Below are positions 1-7,755 of a stretch of 16,412 bases of DNA, in pieces (positions within the stretch are counted from its first letter, which is position 1; each line of letters starts with the position of its first letter). The position numbers were made by a program, and so were the translations under genes. The notes beneath the pieces were generated by a model. It was given only the letters and a program-made list of their open reading frames with translations. It searched no databases and had not been told where the DNA came from. Origin of the DNA: an uncultured Prevotella sp. (GTDB taxonomy: Bacteria > Bacteroidota > Bacteroidia > Bacteroidales > Bacteroidaceae); NCBI GenBank assembly GCA_945637645.1, contig CALZDK010000017.1, positions 1 through 16,412 on the forward strand, read 5' to 3'.

Positions 1-295
1 TCGCCGTCCTGATGTTGCCCATGTCGCCGTATGCCGACACCATGATGCACTTAAGGGCGGGATTTCGCATCTCGTTGAGTTTGGTGAGAAGCGTAAGTCC
101 GTCCATTTCCGGCATGTTTATGTCGCTGAGAATTATATCGAAGTCTTTCTGCTCAAGCACCATCTTAAGAGCCTCAAGACCATTATGGGCAAACGAGAAT
201 TCATATTCCCCCTTGCGTATTTTCCTTCTGAAATACTGCGTTAGCAATATCTCCAAGTCGAGCTCATCATCGACGCTTAGAATTTTTACAGCCAT
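1..295 (-). CDS. Response regulator, receiver domain (C-terminus outside window)
   Basis: Partial gene; the ATG is at 295-293 and the reading frame runs off the left edge after 98 codons. The visible part is a CheY-like receiver domain. The acidic pocket is D9-D10 in a VDDE motif. The phosphoacceptor is D58 in LSDINMPEMDG, and the conserved Ser/Thr is S87 in IMVSAYGD. The conserved Lys of the fifth strand lies beyond the edge. It would receive phosphate from a histidine kinase in the cytoplasm. The output domain cannot be seen. Receivers of this sequence type are, as I recall, often joined to a cyclase, phosphatase or kinase module rather than a DNA-binding domain, but that is a guess. It is divergent from the outer-membrane protein gene at 500 and has its own promoter at 355-386. 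Confidence 0.93.
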   Translation of the reverse strand, partial: MAVKILSVDDELDLEILLTQYFRRKIRKGEYEFSFAHNGLEALKMVLEQKDFDIILSDINMPEMDGLTLLTKLNEMRNPALKCIMVSAYGDMGNIRTA

Positions 296-354
296 TTATC
301 TTTATTTATTTACAGTTATTATACATAGCTAAAATTGTTACCTCTTTCACGCTG

Positions 355-386
355 CAAAATTAGGCATAATTTCCCAAACAGCCAAA
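355..386 (-). promoter_or_regulatory. Bacteroidota-type promoter for the response regulator
   Basis: On the minus strand, TTTG (386-383) is followed after 20 nt by TAATTTTG (362-355). This matches the known Bacteroides sigma-ABfr consensus of TTTG and TAnnTTTG. The inferred transcript start is near 350, giving a leader of about 55 nt. The 20-nt spacing is identical to that of the acyl-CoA ligase promoter at 11090-11121. Confidence 0.6.
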
Positions 387-424
387 CAATTCACTGATTA
401 TTTACAGTCAGTGACAAATAAAAA

Positions 425-459
425 TTTGGTTTTTTCACGATTTCTTATTAAACCTTTTG
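425..459 (+). promoter_or_regulatory. Possible promoter for the outer-membrane protein gene
   Basis: TTTG (425-428) is followed after 23 nt by ACCTTTTG (452-459), which keeps the TTTG half of the -7 box but has AC instead of TA. The spacing is longer than at the better promoters in this window. This is the best candidate in the 204-base intergenic region, which otherwise shows only A+T-rich sequence. Confidence 0.35.
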
Positions 460-499
460 CAAAAGTGTTCGTCATACAATCAAAATTAAACAGAAAAAG

Positions 500-3448
500 A
501 TGAAAAAAATTCTTCTCATGCTTGCGGTAGTTACCAACGCAATGCTCGCCATGGCACAACGTGCCATTACAGGAACCACGGTAGAGAGTGACTCGCAGGA
601 GCCACTGCCTCAGGCCACAGTTAAACTCCTGAAAACCGACAGTACGTTGGTGAAAGGTGTGCTCACAAACATCAATGGTGTATTCAAGATTACAGCTCCT
701 TCCGACGGACGCTACATACTTAGGGTATCGTGCGTGGGATTCAAAAACTACACCAAACGCATCACAGTCAGTGGTGGCAAGGATGTGGCTCTCGGTAAGA
801 TAAACATGTCTGCCGACGCCATTATGCTTAAAGGTGCAACCGTGACAGCCAACGTGGCAAAGGTGCAGGCAAAAGGCGACACCCTCGAATATAACGCGGC
901 AGCATACCGCACGCCGGAAGGCTCTGCCATAGAGGAACTTGTGAAACGTCTGCCTGGTGTTACAGTAAGCGAAGACGGCAAGATAACACACAACGGCAAG
1001 GAGGTGAAGAAAATACTCGTGGATGGTAAGGAATTCATGACTGGCGACACACAGACTGCAATGAAAAACCTTCCAACTTCCATTATAGAAAAGGTTAGGG
1101 CATACGACGAGAAGAGCGACCTCGCTAAGGTGTCGGGAATTGACGACGGTGAGGAGGAGACTGTGCTCGACTTCTCCGTGAAGCGTGGCATGAACAAGGG
1201 TGTGTTCTCTAACCTCGACCTCGCAGCGGGAACGAAAGACCGCTATTCTGCAAGGGGAATGGGAGCACTGTTCCAGGACAACACTAAGATAATGGCTTTC
1301 GCCAATGCCAACAACACCAACGACAAAGGCTTCCCCGGTGGAGGAGGCGGAGGACGTTTCGGCGGTGCCAACAACGGACTCAACTCATCGAAAATGCTTG
1401 GTACCAACTTCAACTACGAGGAGAAAGACAAATTTAAATTCAACGGACACGTGAGATGGAACCACCGCGATGGCGACGTTATGTCGAAAAACTCTTCCGA
1501 GAACTTCGTCAGCGACAAGTCTTCGTTCTCCAACAGCCTTAAACAGAGCTACTCACGCAGCGACAGCTGGAATGCGAGAATGAGGATTGAGTGGATGCCT
1601 GACTCGATGACCAACATCCTATTCCGTCCTACATTCTCTTTTACCAAGAACGACGGAACGTCAAACAACGTTTCGGCAACATTCAGCGAAGACCCTTATC
1701 TGCATGTCACCAATCCACTCACCGAAGAGGGCATGGCGGAAATGAACAAGCAAGGTCTCGCCGTGAACAACCAGAAAAGCAGCAGCATAACATACAGCGA
1801 CTCGAAAAACGTGGGAGGTATGTTGCAGTTAAACCGAAAGCTCAGCACCACAGGACGCAACCTCACGCTCAAGGCATCGGCAAACTACTCTGAAAGCACA
1901 AGCAAGAACTTGTCAACAACCAACGTGCACCTCTACCAGGTGAAGAACGCCCTCGGCAACGACTCCACCTACCAGACAAACCGTTACAACCTCACTCCAC
2001 AGAAAAACTGGAACTACACCACTGAGTTCACATACAGTGAGCCTATCTTCAAGGCAACATTCCTGCAGTTCCGCTACAGTTTCCAGTATAAATATTCGAA
2101 GAGCGACCGACAAACATACGACTTCAGCAATCTGGGCGAAGACTTCTTCAGTGGTCTCTCACCCGAATACCGCATGTGGGACAACTATCTCGGACGACTC
2201 TCAAGTCCGCTCGACACTTACTACGACGACGACCTGAGCCGCTTCTCAGAATACAAAAACTACATACATAACCTTGAACTCATGCTGCGCGTAATACGCA
2301 AGAGCTACAACCTCAACCTCGGTGTGAAACTTGTGCCACAGGAGACAAAGTTCGTTCAGCACTATCAGGGAGTGAACACCGATACTGTGCGTAACGTTAC
2401 CAACATCACGCCTACTGCCGATTTCCGTTGGAAAATATCAAAGCTGAGCCAGTTGCGTTTCAACTACCGCGGATCAACATCGCAGCCAAGCATGACCGAC
2501 CTGCTCGACATCGTGGACGACAGCAACCCTCTCAACATCACAATGGGTAACCCTGGCCTTAAGCCTTCGTTCACAAACAACCTCATGCTCTTCTACAACA
2601 ACTACATACAGAAGCACCAGCGTGCGGTAATGGCAAACGTGTTCTTCACTACAACGAGCAACGCCGTAAGCCAGATGATTACCTACAATCCGGAAACCGG
2701 TGGACAGATAAGTCGTCCGGAAAACATCAACGGAAACTGGAACATCTATTCCGGATTTATGTTCAATACGGCTCTCGACACACTTGGCCTGTTCTATGTG
2801 AACACCATGACTAACTTCGCATACAACCACAACGTGAGCTATCTCAACCTCAACCGTTCGGAAACAGCTCAGAAGAATTCCGTAAACACTACGAATCTCG
2901 GTGAGCGTCTCGCTGCAGGTGTAAGAAACTCATGGTTGGAGTTTGAGCTAAACGGATCACTCAACTACACCCACGCCCGCAACCAGTTGCAGCCAGAGTC
3001 GAACCTCGACACATGGATGTTCTCTTACGGCTTCAGCACCAACATACAGGCACCTTGGGGCACTACAATAGCCACCGACCTCTCTATGAACAGCCGCCGC
3101 GGTTTCAACGACGCGTCGATGAACACCAACGAGCTTATCTGGAACGTGCAGCTGTCGCAGAGCTTCCTCCGCAGCAAGGCTCTCACGGTGTCGTTGCAGT
3201 TCTACGACCTGCTGAAGCAGCAGAGCAACATCTCGCGCACCATCAACTCCATGATGCGAAGCGACACGGAATACAACTCTGTGAACAACTACATAATGGT
3301 ACACGCCATATACAAAATAAACCTCTTCGGCGGTAAAGAGGCACGCGAAAAGATGCGTGCGTCTCACGGAGCAGGTGGTCCTGGAGGTGGAGGAATGCCA
3401 CCAATGCCTATGGGCGGTGGTCGTCCTCGTGGCTTCGGAGGTTTCTAA
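500..3448 (+). CDS. TonB-dependent-receptor-like outer-membrane beta-barrel protein
   Basis: A 982-residue protein of the CarboxypepD_reg / plug / OMP_b-brl_3 type. Residues 1-19 form a signal peptide (KK, a hydrophobic core, then AMA before Q20), with no lipobox Cys. About residues 20-100 are a carboxypeptidase-regulatory-like beta-sandwich. About 105-230 are a plug-like domain (VKRLPGVTVSEDGKITHNG, VLDFSVKRG). The rest is barrel, including the family signature around residues 655-695 (DDSNPLNITMGNPGLKPS). A Gly-rich loop lies near residue 280, and a Gly/Pro/Met-rich tail runs from about 957 to the final FGGF. No SusD-type lipoprotein lies next to it, so it is not a SusC/D pair; its substrate is unknown. 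It could be a TonB-coupled importer or a barrel that has lost TonB coupling, as no clear TonB box is seen. It is transcribed alone and divergently from the response regulator. Confidence 0.88.
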   Translation: MKKILLMLAVVTNAMLAMAQRAITGTTVESDSQEPLPQATVKLLKTDSTLVKGVLTNINGVFKITAPSDGRYILRVSCVGFKNYTKRITVSGGKDVALGKINMSADAIMLKGATVTANVAKVQAKGDTLEYNAAAYRTPEGSAIEELVKRLPGVTVSEDGKITHNGKEVKKILVDGKEFMTGDTQTAMKNLPTSIIEKVRAYDEKSDLAKVSGIDDGEEETVLDFSVKRGMNKGVFSNLDLAAGTKDRYSARGMGALFQDNTKIMAFANANNTNDKGFPGGGGGGRFGGANNGLNSSKMLGTNFNYEEKDKFKFNGHVRWNHRDGDVMSKNSSENFVSDKSSFSNSLKQSYSRSDSWNARMRIEWMPDSMTNILFRPTFSFTKNDGTSNNVSATFSEDPYLHVTNPLTEEGMAEMNKQGLAVNNQKSSSITYSDSKNVGGMLQLNRKLSTTGRNLTLKASANYSESTSKNLSTTNVHLYQVKNALGNDSTYQTNRYNLTPQKNWNYTTEFTYSEPIFKATFLQFRYSFQYKYSKSDRQTYDFSNLGEDFFSGLSPEYRMWDNYLGRLSSPLDTYYDDDLSRFSEYKNYIHNLELMLRVIRKSYNLNLGVKLVPQETKFVQHYQGVNTDTVRNVTNITPTADFRWKISKLSQLRFNYRGSTSQPSMTDLLDIVDDSNPLNITMGNPGLKPSFTNNLMLFYNNYIQKHQRAVMANVFFTTTSNAVSQMITYNPETGGQISRPENINGNWNIYSGFMFNTALDTLGLFYVNTMTNFAYNHNVSYLNLNRSETAQKNSVNTTNLGERLAAGVRNSWLEFELNGSLNYTHARNQLQPESNLDTWMFSYGFSTNIQAPWGTTIATDLSMNSRRGFNDASMNTNELIWNVQLSQSFLRSKALTVSLQFYDLLKQQSNISRTINSMMRSDTEYNSVNNYIMVHAIYKINLFGGKEAREKMRASHGAGGPGGGGMPPMPMGGGRPRGFGGF

Positions 3449-3485
3449 AAAATTGAGGCGAAAGCCACATTCCATACTATTCGAC

Positions 3486-3545
3486 TGCAACATTTTGGGC
3501 GTTTTTTTCTTATGACAAAGCAAAAAAACGCCTAAAAATGTTGCA
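3486..3545. repeat. Long imperfect inverted repeat between the outer-membrane protein gene and dapA
   Basis: The left arm 3486-3508 (TGCAACATTTTGGGCG then seven T) pairs with the right arm 3522-3545 (seven A then CGCCTAAAAATGTTGCA). The stem is about 23 bp, with one G-U wobble (3497/3533) and one bulged A (near 3538); the loop is 13 nt (3509-3521). It lies 37 nt past the stop codon of the upstream gene and ahead of the dapA promoter. It may stop transcription or protect the 3' end of the upstream mRNA. No U-tract follows the stem on either strand, so it is not a textbook intrinsic terminator. Confidence 0.75.
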
Positions 3546-3593
3546 AGCGGCAAAAAAAAACGCTTTAAAAGCAATAATTTCAATTTTATTGTG

Positions 3594-3601
3594 TAATTTT
3601 G
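3594..3601 (+). promoter_or_regulatory. -7 promoter box for dapA
   Basis: TAATTTTG is an exact TAnnTTTG match, 31 nt upstream of the dapA ATG, implying a leader of roughly 27 nt. No TTTG is present at the expected -33 position, so only the -7 element is supported. Confidence 0.5.
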
Positions 3602-3632
3602 CGGTCGAATTTGAAATACTTTTTAAATATAT

Positions 3633-4520
3633 ATGGTACGTAATATATTCAAGGGTCTCGGAATAGCCCTGATAACTCCATTTAATGAGGATGGCTCCGT
3701 TGACTATCCTACATTGTCAAAACTTGTCGAATACCAACTCAAAAACGGTGCCGACTTCTTATGTATTCTTGCAACAACAGGTGAGACTCCTTGCCTCACT
3801 GCCGACGAGAAAAAGCAAATAAAAGACACCATCGTGTCAACAGTGCACGGTCGTGTGCCTATCCTTATGGGATGCGGAGGAAACAACACTGCCGCCATAG
3901 TGGAGGAGCTAAAGACAGGCGACTTTAGCGGCATTGACGGTGTGCTGAGCATCTGTCCATACTACAACAAGCCTTCACAGGAAGGACTCTATCAGCATTT
4001 CAAGGCAATATCTGCCGCCACCAAGCTGCCAATAGTACTCTACAATGTACCTGGACGCACAGGTGTGAACATGACTGCCGCCACTACAGTACGCCTTGCA
4101 CGCGACTGCAAAAATATTGTTGCAATAAAGGAGGCAAGCGGAAATCTTGAGCAGGTGGATGAGATTATAAAGAACAAGCCTTCGTCGTTCGACGTAATAA
4201 GCGGCGACGACGCACTCACATTCCCTATGATTTCATGTGGAGCAGTAGGCGTAATCAGCGTCATTGGCAACGCACTGCCCAAGGAGTTCTCAAAGATGAT
4301 TCGTCTTGAGTTCAAGGGAGAGTATGAGGCAGCACGCAAGATTCACCACCGTTTTACCGACCTCTTCAGCCTACTCTTCGTTGACGGCAATCCTGCAGGA
4401 GTGAAATGTGTGCTGAGCGAAATGGGCATGATAAAGAACATACTGCGTCTTCCCCTCGTACCCACTCGCATCACTACAATGCAGCGCATCAGCGAGATTC
4501 TTAAAGAACTGAAAATATAA
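3633..4520 (+). CDS. dapA: 4-hydroxy-tetrahydrodipicolinate synthase
   Basis: A 295-residue, full-length DapA of the TIM-barrel class I aldolase family. It condenses pyruvate with aspartate semialdehyde in the cytoplasm, the first committed step to diaminopimelate and lysine. The active-site set is complete: T48-T49 in ATTGET, Y111 in PYYNKPSQEG, Y137 and R142 in YNVPGRTG, and the Schiff-base lysine K166 in AIKEASG. These match E. coli T44/T45, Y107, Y133, R138 and K161. GDDALTFP (191-198) is the usual strand-7/8 region. Family relatives such as N-acetylneuraminate lyase are less likely because the dapA-type TTGE and PGRTG motifs are both intact. It is a single-gene unit with its own -7 box; no other lysine-pathway gene is nearby. 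Confidence 0.96.
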   Translation: MVRNIFKGLGIALITPFNEDGSVDYPTLSKLVEYQLKNGADFLCILATTGETPCLTADEKKQIKDTIVSTVHGRVPILMGCGGNNTAAIVEELKTGDFSGIDGVLSICPYYNKPSQEGLYQHFKAISAATKLPIVLYNVPGRTGVNMTAATTVRLARDCKNIVAIKEASGNLEQVDEIIKNKPSSFDVISGDDALTFPMISCGAVGVISVIGNALPKEFSKMIRLEFKGEYEAARKIHHRFTDLFSLLFVDGNPAGVKCVLSEMGMIKNILRLPLVPTRITTMQRISEILKELKI

Positions 4521-4528
4521 TAAGAATA

Positions 4529-4648
4529 GTTGACAAGTTGACGAGTTAACAAGTTATGTCTTTTGCTGCTTTTTGCGGTTGGACTATCAACTTGTTCACT
4601 CGTCAACTTGTTCACTCGTCAACTTGTTCACTCGTCAACTTGTTCACT
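4529..4648. repeat. 16-bp tandem repeats (3.8 copies) plus an inverted copy, between dapA and tex
   Basis: CAACTTGTTCACTCGT is repeated in exact tandem at 4588-4603, 4604-4619 and 4620-4635, with a partial fourth copy at 4636-4648. Upstream, 4529-4555 holds a slightly diverged copy in the opposite orientation (GTTGACAAGTTGACGAGTTA and on). Positions 4533-4555 can pair with 4589-4611 at 22 of 23 bases around a 33-nt loop. The element starts nine bases past the dapA stop codon. Its last copy contains the tex stop codon (4649-4647). Its place between convergent genes suits a transcription barrier, but no clean U-tract is seen. Confidence 0.9.
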
Positions 4649-6779
4649 AACATCCCCTCATCGTCAGCGATATTCGGTTGCGGCGCTTGTCAACTTCCGT
4701 AACCTTCACCCTTACATGCTGATGGAGTTTCACTACTTCATTAGGGTCGCTCACATAACGGTCTGCCAACTGCGAGATATGTACAAGTCCATCCTGATGG
4801 ACGCCAACATCAACAAACGCGCCAAAATTGGTGATGTTTGTCACTATGCCAGGTAAGGTCATTCCAGCCCTTAGGTCATCAATGGAGTTTATGCCTGCGG
4901 CAAACTCAAACTCCTCAATCTGACTTCTGGGATCTCGACCAGGTTTCTCCAACTCACTCATTATGTCAGTAAGTGTAGGCATTCCGACCGTATCGCTCAC
5001 ATATTTTCTTAATTCTATTTTCTCCCTCAGGCTGGCATCGGTCATCAGCTGCCTTACGGTGCAACCATTGTCACGCGCCATCTGCTCCACTATTTTGTAT
5101 GACTCCGGGTGTACTGCACTGTTGTCCAAAGGATTGTCTGACTCAGGTATTCGGAGGAATCCTGCGCACTGCTCGTATGCCACAGGTCCTAATCTCGGCA
5201 CTTTTTTCAATTGGGCACGGCTTGTAAAGGCTCCGTGCTCACGACGGTAGTCAACAATATTCTTTGCCAATGTTGGACCAAGTCCGCTAACGTATGTCAG
5301 CAGGTGCTGACTCGCTGTGTTGAGATTCACTCCCACAGAGTTCACGCAGCTCTCAACAGTAAGGTCGAGGCTCTTTTTTAGTTTACCCTGGTCAACATCG
5401 TGCTGATACTGCCCCACTCCAATGCTTTTGGGATCTATCTTCACCAGTTCGGCAAGCGGGTCCATCAACCTCCTGCCGATGCTCACTGCTCCACGCACCG
5501 TTACATCTTTGTCAGGAAACTCCTCTCTTGCAGTCTTTGAGGCAGAATAAACCGAAGCTCCGTCCTCACTCACCACAAACTGTTTCACGCTGTGCTTGAA
5601 ATGGAGCGACTTCATGAAAGCTGCCGTTTCGCGACTCGCTGTTCCGTTGCCTATAGCCATTGCCTCAATGCCATAGAGTTCCACTAAACGCTCTATCGTG
5701 GCGGCAGCCTGTTCGCGTTTCGCTATTGGTGGATGTGGATAGATAGCCTCAAAGTGCAGAAGGTTGCCCTGAGCATCGAGACACACTATCTTACACCCTG
5801 TACGGAAACCGGGGTCAACTCCCATCACTCGTTTCTGTCCGAGAGGTGCCGACATTAGCAGCTGCCGCAAATTCTCGGCGAATACCCTTATCGCCTCTTC
5901 CTCTGCCTTTTCCTTGCTGCGTGCTGCAAACTCGTTCTCTATTGAAGGCTGTAGGAGACGCTTGTAGCTGTCATCTACAGCCTCCTCTATGAGTTTTGCA
6001 CATCTGCCGTTGCCTCTCACCCTGATACGCCGCAGGCGGAACAGACAGTCTCCATCGTCGGTGGAGATGCTAATGCGCAATATTCCCTCCGCCTCACCAC
6101 GCCTCATGGCAAGCATACGGTGTGAAGGACAACGTTTCAGCGGCTCTGACCAGTCAAAATAGTCAGAATATTTTGCTGCCTCCTCAGTGTCCTTCTTGTC
6201 CTTTATAACTTTTGACGTTATTGTAGCCTCACGCTCAAACGACCGTCTCACTGTCTGGCGTGCCTTCTCGTCCTCGCTCACTATCTCGGCAATGATGTTC
6301 TGAGCACCCTTCAGTGCGTCTGCCACGGTCTTCACATCGCCTTTTATAAAGCGCTTCGCCACACCATCGGGATCAGTCTCCCTGCCAAGCATTATTATTG
6401 TTGCCAATGGCTCCAAACCCTGTTCGCGTGCCACCTGTGCCTTGGTGCGGCGCTTTGGCTTATAGGGCAGGTAAATATCCTCAAGTGTTTCCGTGTCCTC
6501 ACATTCAGCGATTCGTTTTTCCAGTTCAGGCGTTAGTTTGCCTTGCTCGCTAATGGTCTTAATTATAGTTTCCTTACGTTTCTCCAGCTCTGTGAGCTTC
6601 TCGTTAAGGTCGCTTATAGCCGCAATCTGCACCTCGTCGAGCGTTCCTGTGCGCTCCTTGCGGTAGCGTGCTATGAAGGGAATGGTGCATCCCTCGTCGA
6701 GAAGCGACAGTGTGTTCTCTACGCTACGCAACGGCAGTTGCAGCTCTTCTGCTATTTTCTTTGTTATCTTATTGCTCAT
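4647..6779 (-). CDS. tex: Tex, S1-domain RNA-binding transcription accessory protein
   Basis: A 710-residue protein with the full Tex order. The N-terminal Tex region occupies about 1-200 (PFIARYRKERTG at 34-45, EDIYLPYKPKRRTKAQVA at 100-117). A YqgF/RNase H-like domain begins at VMGVDPGFRTGCKIV (318-332). Helix-hairpin-helix motifs span about 487-545 (NTASQHLLTYVSGLG, FTSRAQLKKVPRLGP). A C-terminal S1 domain covers about 637-708 (NITNFGAFVDVGVHQDGLVH). Tex binds nucleic acid and associates with transcription and RNA turnover in the cytoplasm. I chose the ATG at 6779. The TTG seven codons upstream falls inside the -7 promoter box and would not be in the transcript. The gene converges on dapA and is divergent from the glycosyltransferase. 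Confidence 0.96.
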   Translation of the reverse strand: MSNKITKKIAEELQLPLRSVENTLSLLDEGCTIPFIARYRKERTGTLDEVQIAAISDLNEKLTELEKRKETIIKTISEQGKLTPELEKRIAECEDTETLEDIYLPYKPKRRTKAQVAREQGLEPLATIIMLGRETDPDGVAKRFIKGDVKTVADALKGAQNIIAEIVSEDEKARQTVRRSFEREATITSKVIKDKKDTEEAAKYSDYFDWSEPLKRCPSHRMLAMRRGEAEGILRISISTDDGDCLFRLRRIRVRGNGRCAKLIEEAVDDSYKRLLQPSIENEFAARSKEKAEEEAIRVFAENLRQLLMSAPLGQKRVMGVDPGFRTGCKIVCLDAQGNLLHFEAIYPHPPIAKREQAAATIERLVELYGIEAMAIGNGTASRETAAFMKSLHFKHSVKQFVVSEDGASVYSASKTAREEFPDKDVTVRGAVSIGRRLMDPLAELVKIDPKSIGVGQYQHDVDQGKLKKSLDLTVESCVNSVGVNLNTASQHLLTYVSGLGPTLAKNIVDYRREHGAFTSRAQLKKVPRLGPVAYEQCAGFLRIPESDNPLDNSAVHPESYKIVEQMARDNGCTVRQLMTDASLREKIELRKYVSDTVGMPTLTDIMSELEKPGRDPRSQIEEFEFAAGINSIDDLRAGMTLPGIVTNITNFGAFVDVGVHQDGLVHISQLADRYVSDPNEVVKLHQHVRVKVTEVDKRRNRISLTMRGC

Positions 6780-6797
6780 ATTTCTTTGTTTTAGGTG

Positions 6798-6805
6798 CAA
6801 AATTA
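6798..6805 (-). promoter_or_regulatory. -7 promoter box for tex
   Basis: Read on the minus strand, this is TAATTTTG, an exact TAnnTTTG match and the same 8-mer as the dapA and response-regulator boxes. The leader to the tex ATG would be about 14 nt. No clear TTTG -33 element was found. Confidence 0.5.
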
Positions 6806-6848
6806 CATCTTTTTCCTCAGAAAGGTGTGTTTTTTGACTATTTTAATG

Positions 6849-6856
6849 TAAATTTG
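6849..6856 (+). promoter_or_regulatory. -7 promoter box for the glycosyltransferase gene
   Basis: TAAATTTG is an exact TAnnTTTG match that ends 11 nt before the ATG at 6868. The transcript start would be around 6861, leaving only about 7 nt of leader. It faces away from the tex box; the two boxes are separated by 43 bases. Confidence 0.5.
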
Positions 6857-6867
6857 CACCAAGATTT

Positions 6868-7755
6868 ATGATTAGGGAATTGTCTATACTCATTCCAGCC
6901 TACAATCTGTGCTGTGTGGATCTCGTCAGAACACTGGCGGGACAAGTTGCTGCATTGGCTATAAACTATGAGATAATTGTTGCCGACGACGGATCAACCT
7001 CCATAGAGGCAAAGACAGCCAACAGGGCTATCAACCTCATCAGCTGTTGCCGTTATTGGGAGCGTCCGATAAATGTAGGACGTGCTGCCATACGCAACGC
7101 ATTGGCTCGGGAGAGCCGTTTTAGCCACCTTCTTTTCATCGATGGCGACATGACTGTCATACGACCGGATTTTATTGAGGCCTACCTCAGGGTCGGAGAC
7201 AACGATGTTGTTGATGGAGGCGTGAAGGTATGTGGCGATTCCAATGCCTTGAGGCATAATCTTCGTTTTCGCTATGAGAAGGCGAAAGAGCACCTCCACA
7301 CAGCGGAGAGACGACAGGCGAGTCCATATTCCGATTTCCACACGGCAAACTTCCTCGTCCGGCGCGACATAATGATTGCTCATGGCTTTGACGAGAGATT
7401 CAGTCGCTACGGCTACGAGGACGTTGCTTTCGGCAAGGAAATGAAACGCCACGGAATAACTATCCTCCACATCGACAATCCGCTTGGTTTCTCTTCGTTT
7501 GAGAGTAATAAGGAATTCGTCGGCAAAACCGACGAGTCACTGATGACCCTTGTCGATTTTGCCGACGAACTACAAGGTTTTTCCCGCCTTCTTGACCTCG
7601 CCATACGTTTGCGTCGCCTACATCTTTCCGCTTTCATTGTAGCTTTCCACAAACTGTTCGGAAGCTCAATTCGTCGAAACCTTTGCGGCAACAAACCGCG
7701 ATTGGCTTTGTTCAATATTTATAAGACAGGAAAGTTGTTCTATTTATACAAGTAG
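6868..7755 (+). CDS. Family 2 glycosyltransferase (GT-A fold, with a 7C-type galactosyltransferase motif)
   Basis: A 295-residue GT2 enzyme. It opens with LSILIPAYN (5-13) and has the nucleotide-binding DDGS at 40-43. The metal-binding DxD is DGD at 92-94 in LLFIDGDM. Residues 173-196 hold a GFDERFSRYGYEDVAFGKEM run, typical of the Glyco_transf_7C region; E184-D185 are the likely catalytic-base pair. There is no signal peptide or strong membrane helix, so it probably works on the cytoplasmic face. Donor and acceptor are not predictable. It stands alone, without other polysaccharide genes. Its last five codons overlap the end of the convergent ligase gene by 16 bp, and its C-terminus (FYLYK) looks shaped by that overlap. 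Confidence 0.88.
   Translation: MIRELSILIPAYNLCCVDLVRTLAGQVAALAINYEIIVADDGSTSIEAKTANRAINLISCCRYWERPINVGRAAIRNALARESRFSHLLFIDGDMTVIRPDFIEAYLRVGDNDVVDGGVKVCGDSNALRHNLRFRYEKAKEHLHTAERRQASPYSDFHTANFLVRRDIMIAHGFDERFSRYGYEDVAFGKEMKRHGITILHIDNPLGFSSFESNKEFVGKTDESLMTLVDFADELQGFSRLLDLAIRLRRLHLSAFIVAFHKLFGSSIRRNLCGNKPRLALFNIYKTGKLFYLYK

Noticed and set aside
398..991. 197-codon open frame on the minus strand across the start of the barrel gene
   Set aside because: It covers the signal peptide and regulatory domain of the barrel protein on the other strand; composition is Cys/His-rich and shows no family motif.
3486..3545. Hairpin considered as a standard intrinsic terminator
   Set aside because: The T7 and A7 runs are beside the loop and no U-tract follows the stem on either strand, so I list it as an inverted repeat only.
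2957..3583. 208-codon open frame on the minus strand over the 3' end of the barrel gene
   Set aside because: Antisense to a clear coding region and running through the long hairpin; no recognisable domain and no promoter box.
4588..4648. Tandem array considered as a CRISPR remnant
   Set aside because: The 16-bp units abut each other with no unique spacers, and no cas gene is present.
6780..6800. Seven-codon upstream extension of tex from a TTG
   Set aside because: The TTG lies within the TAATTTTG promoter box, so it would not be transcribed; the ATG at 6779 gives the usual Tex N-terminus.
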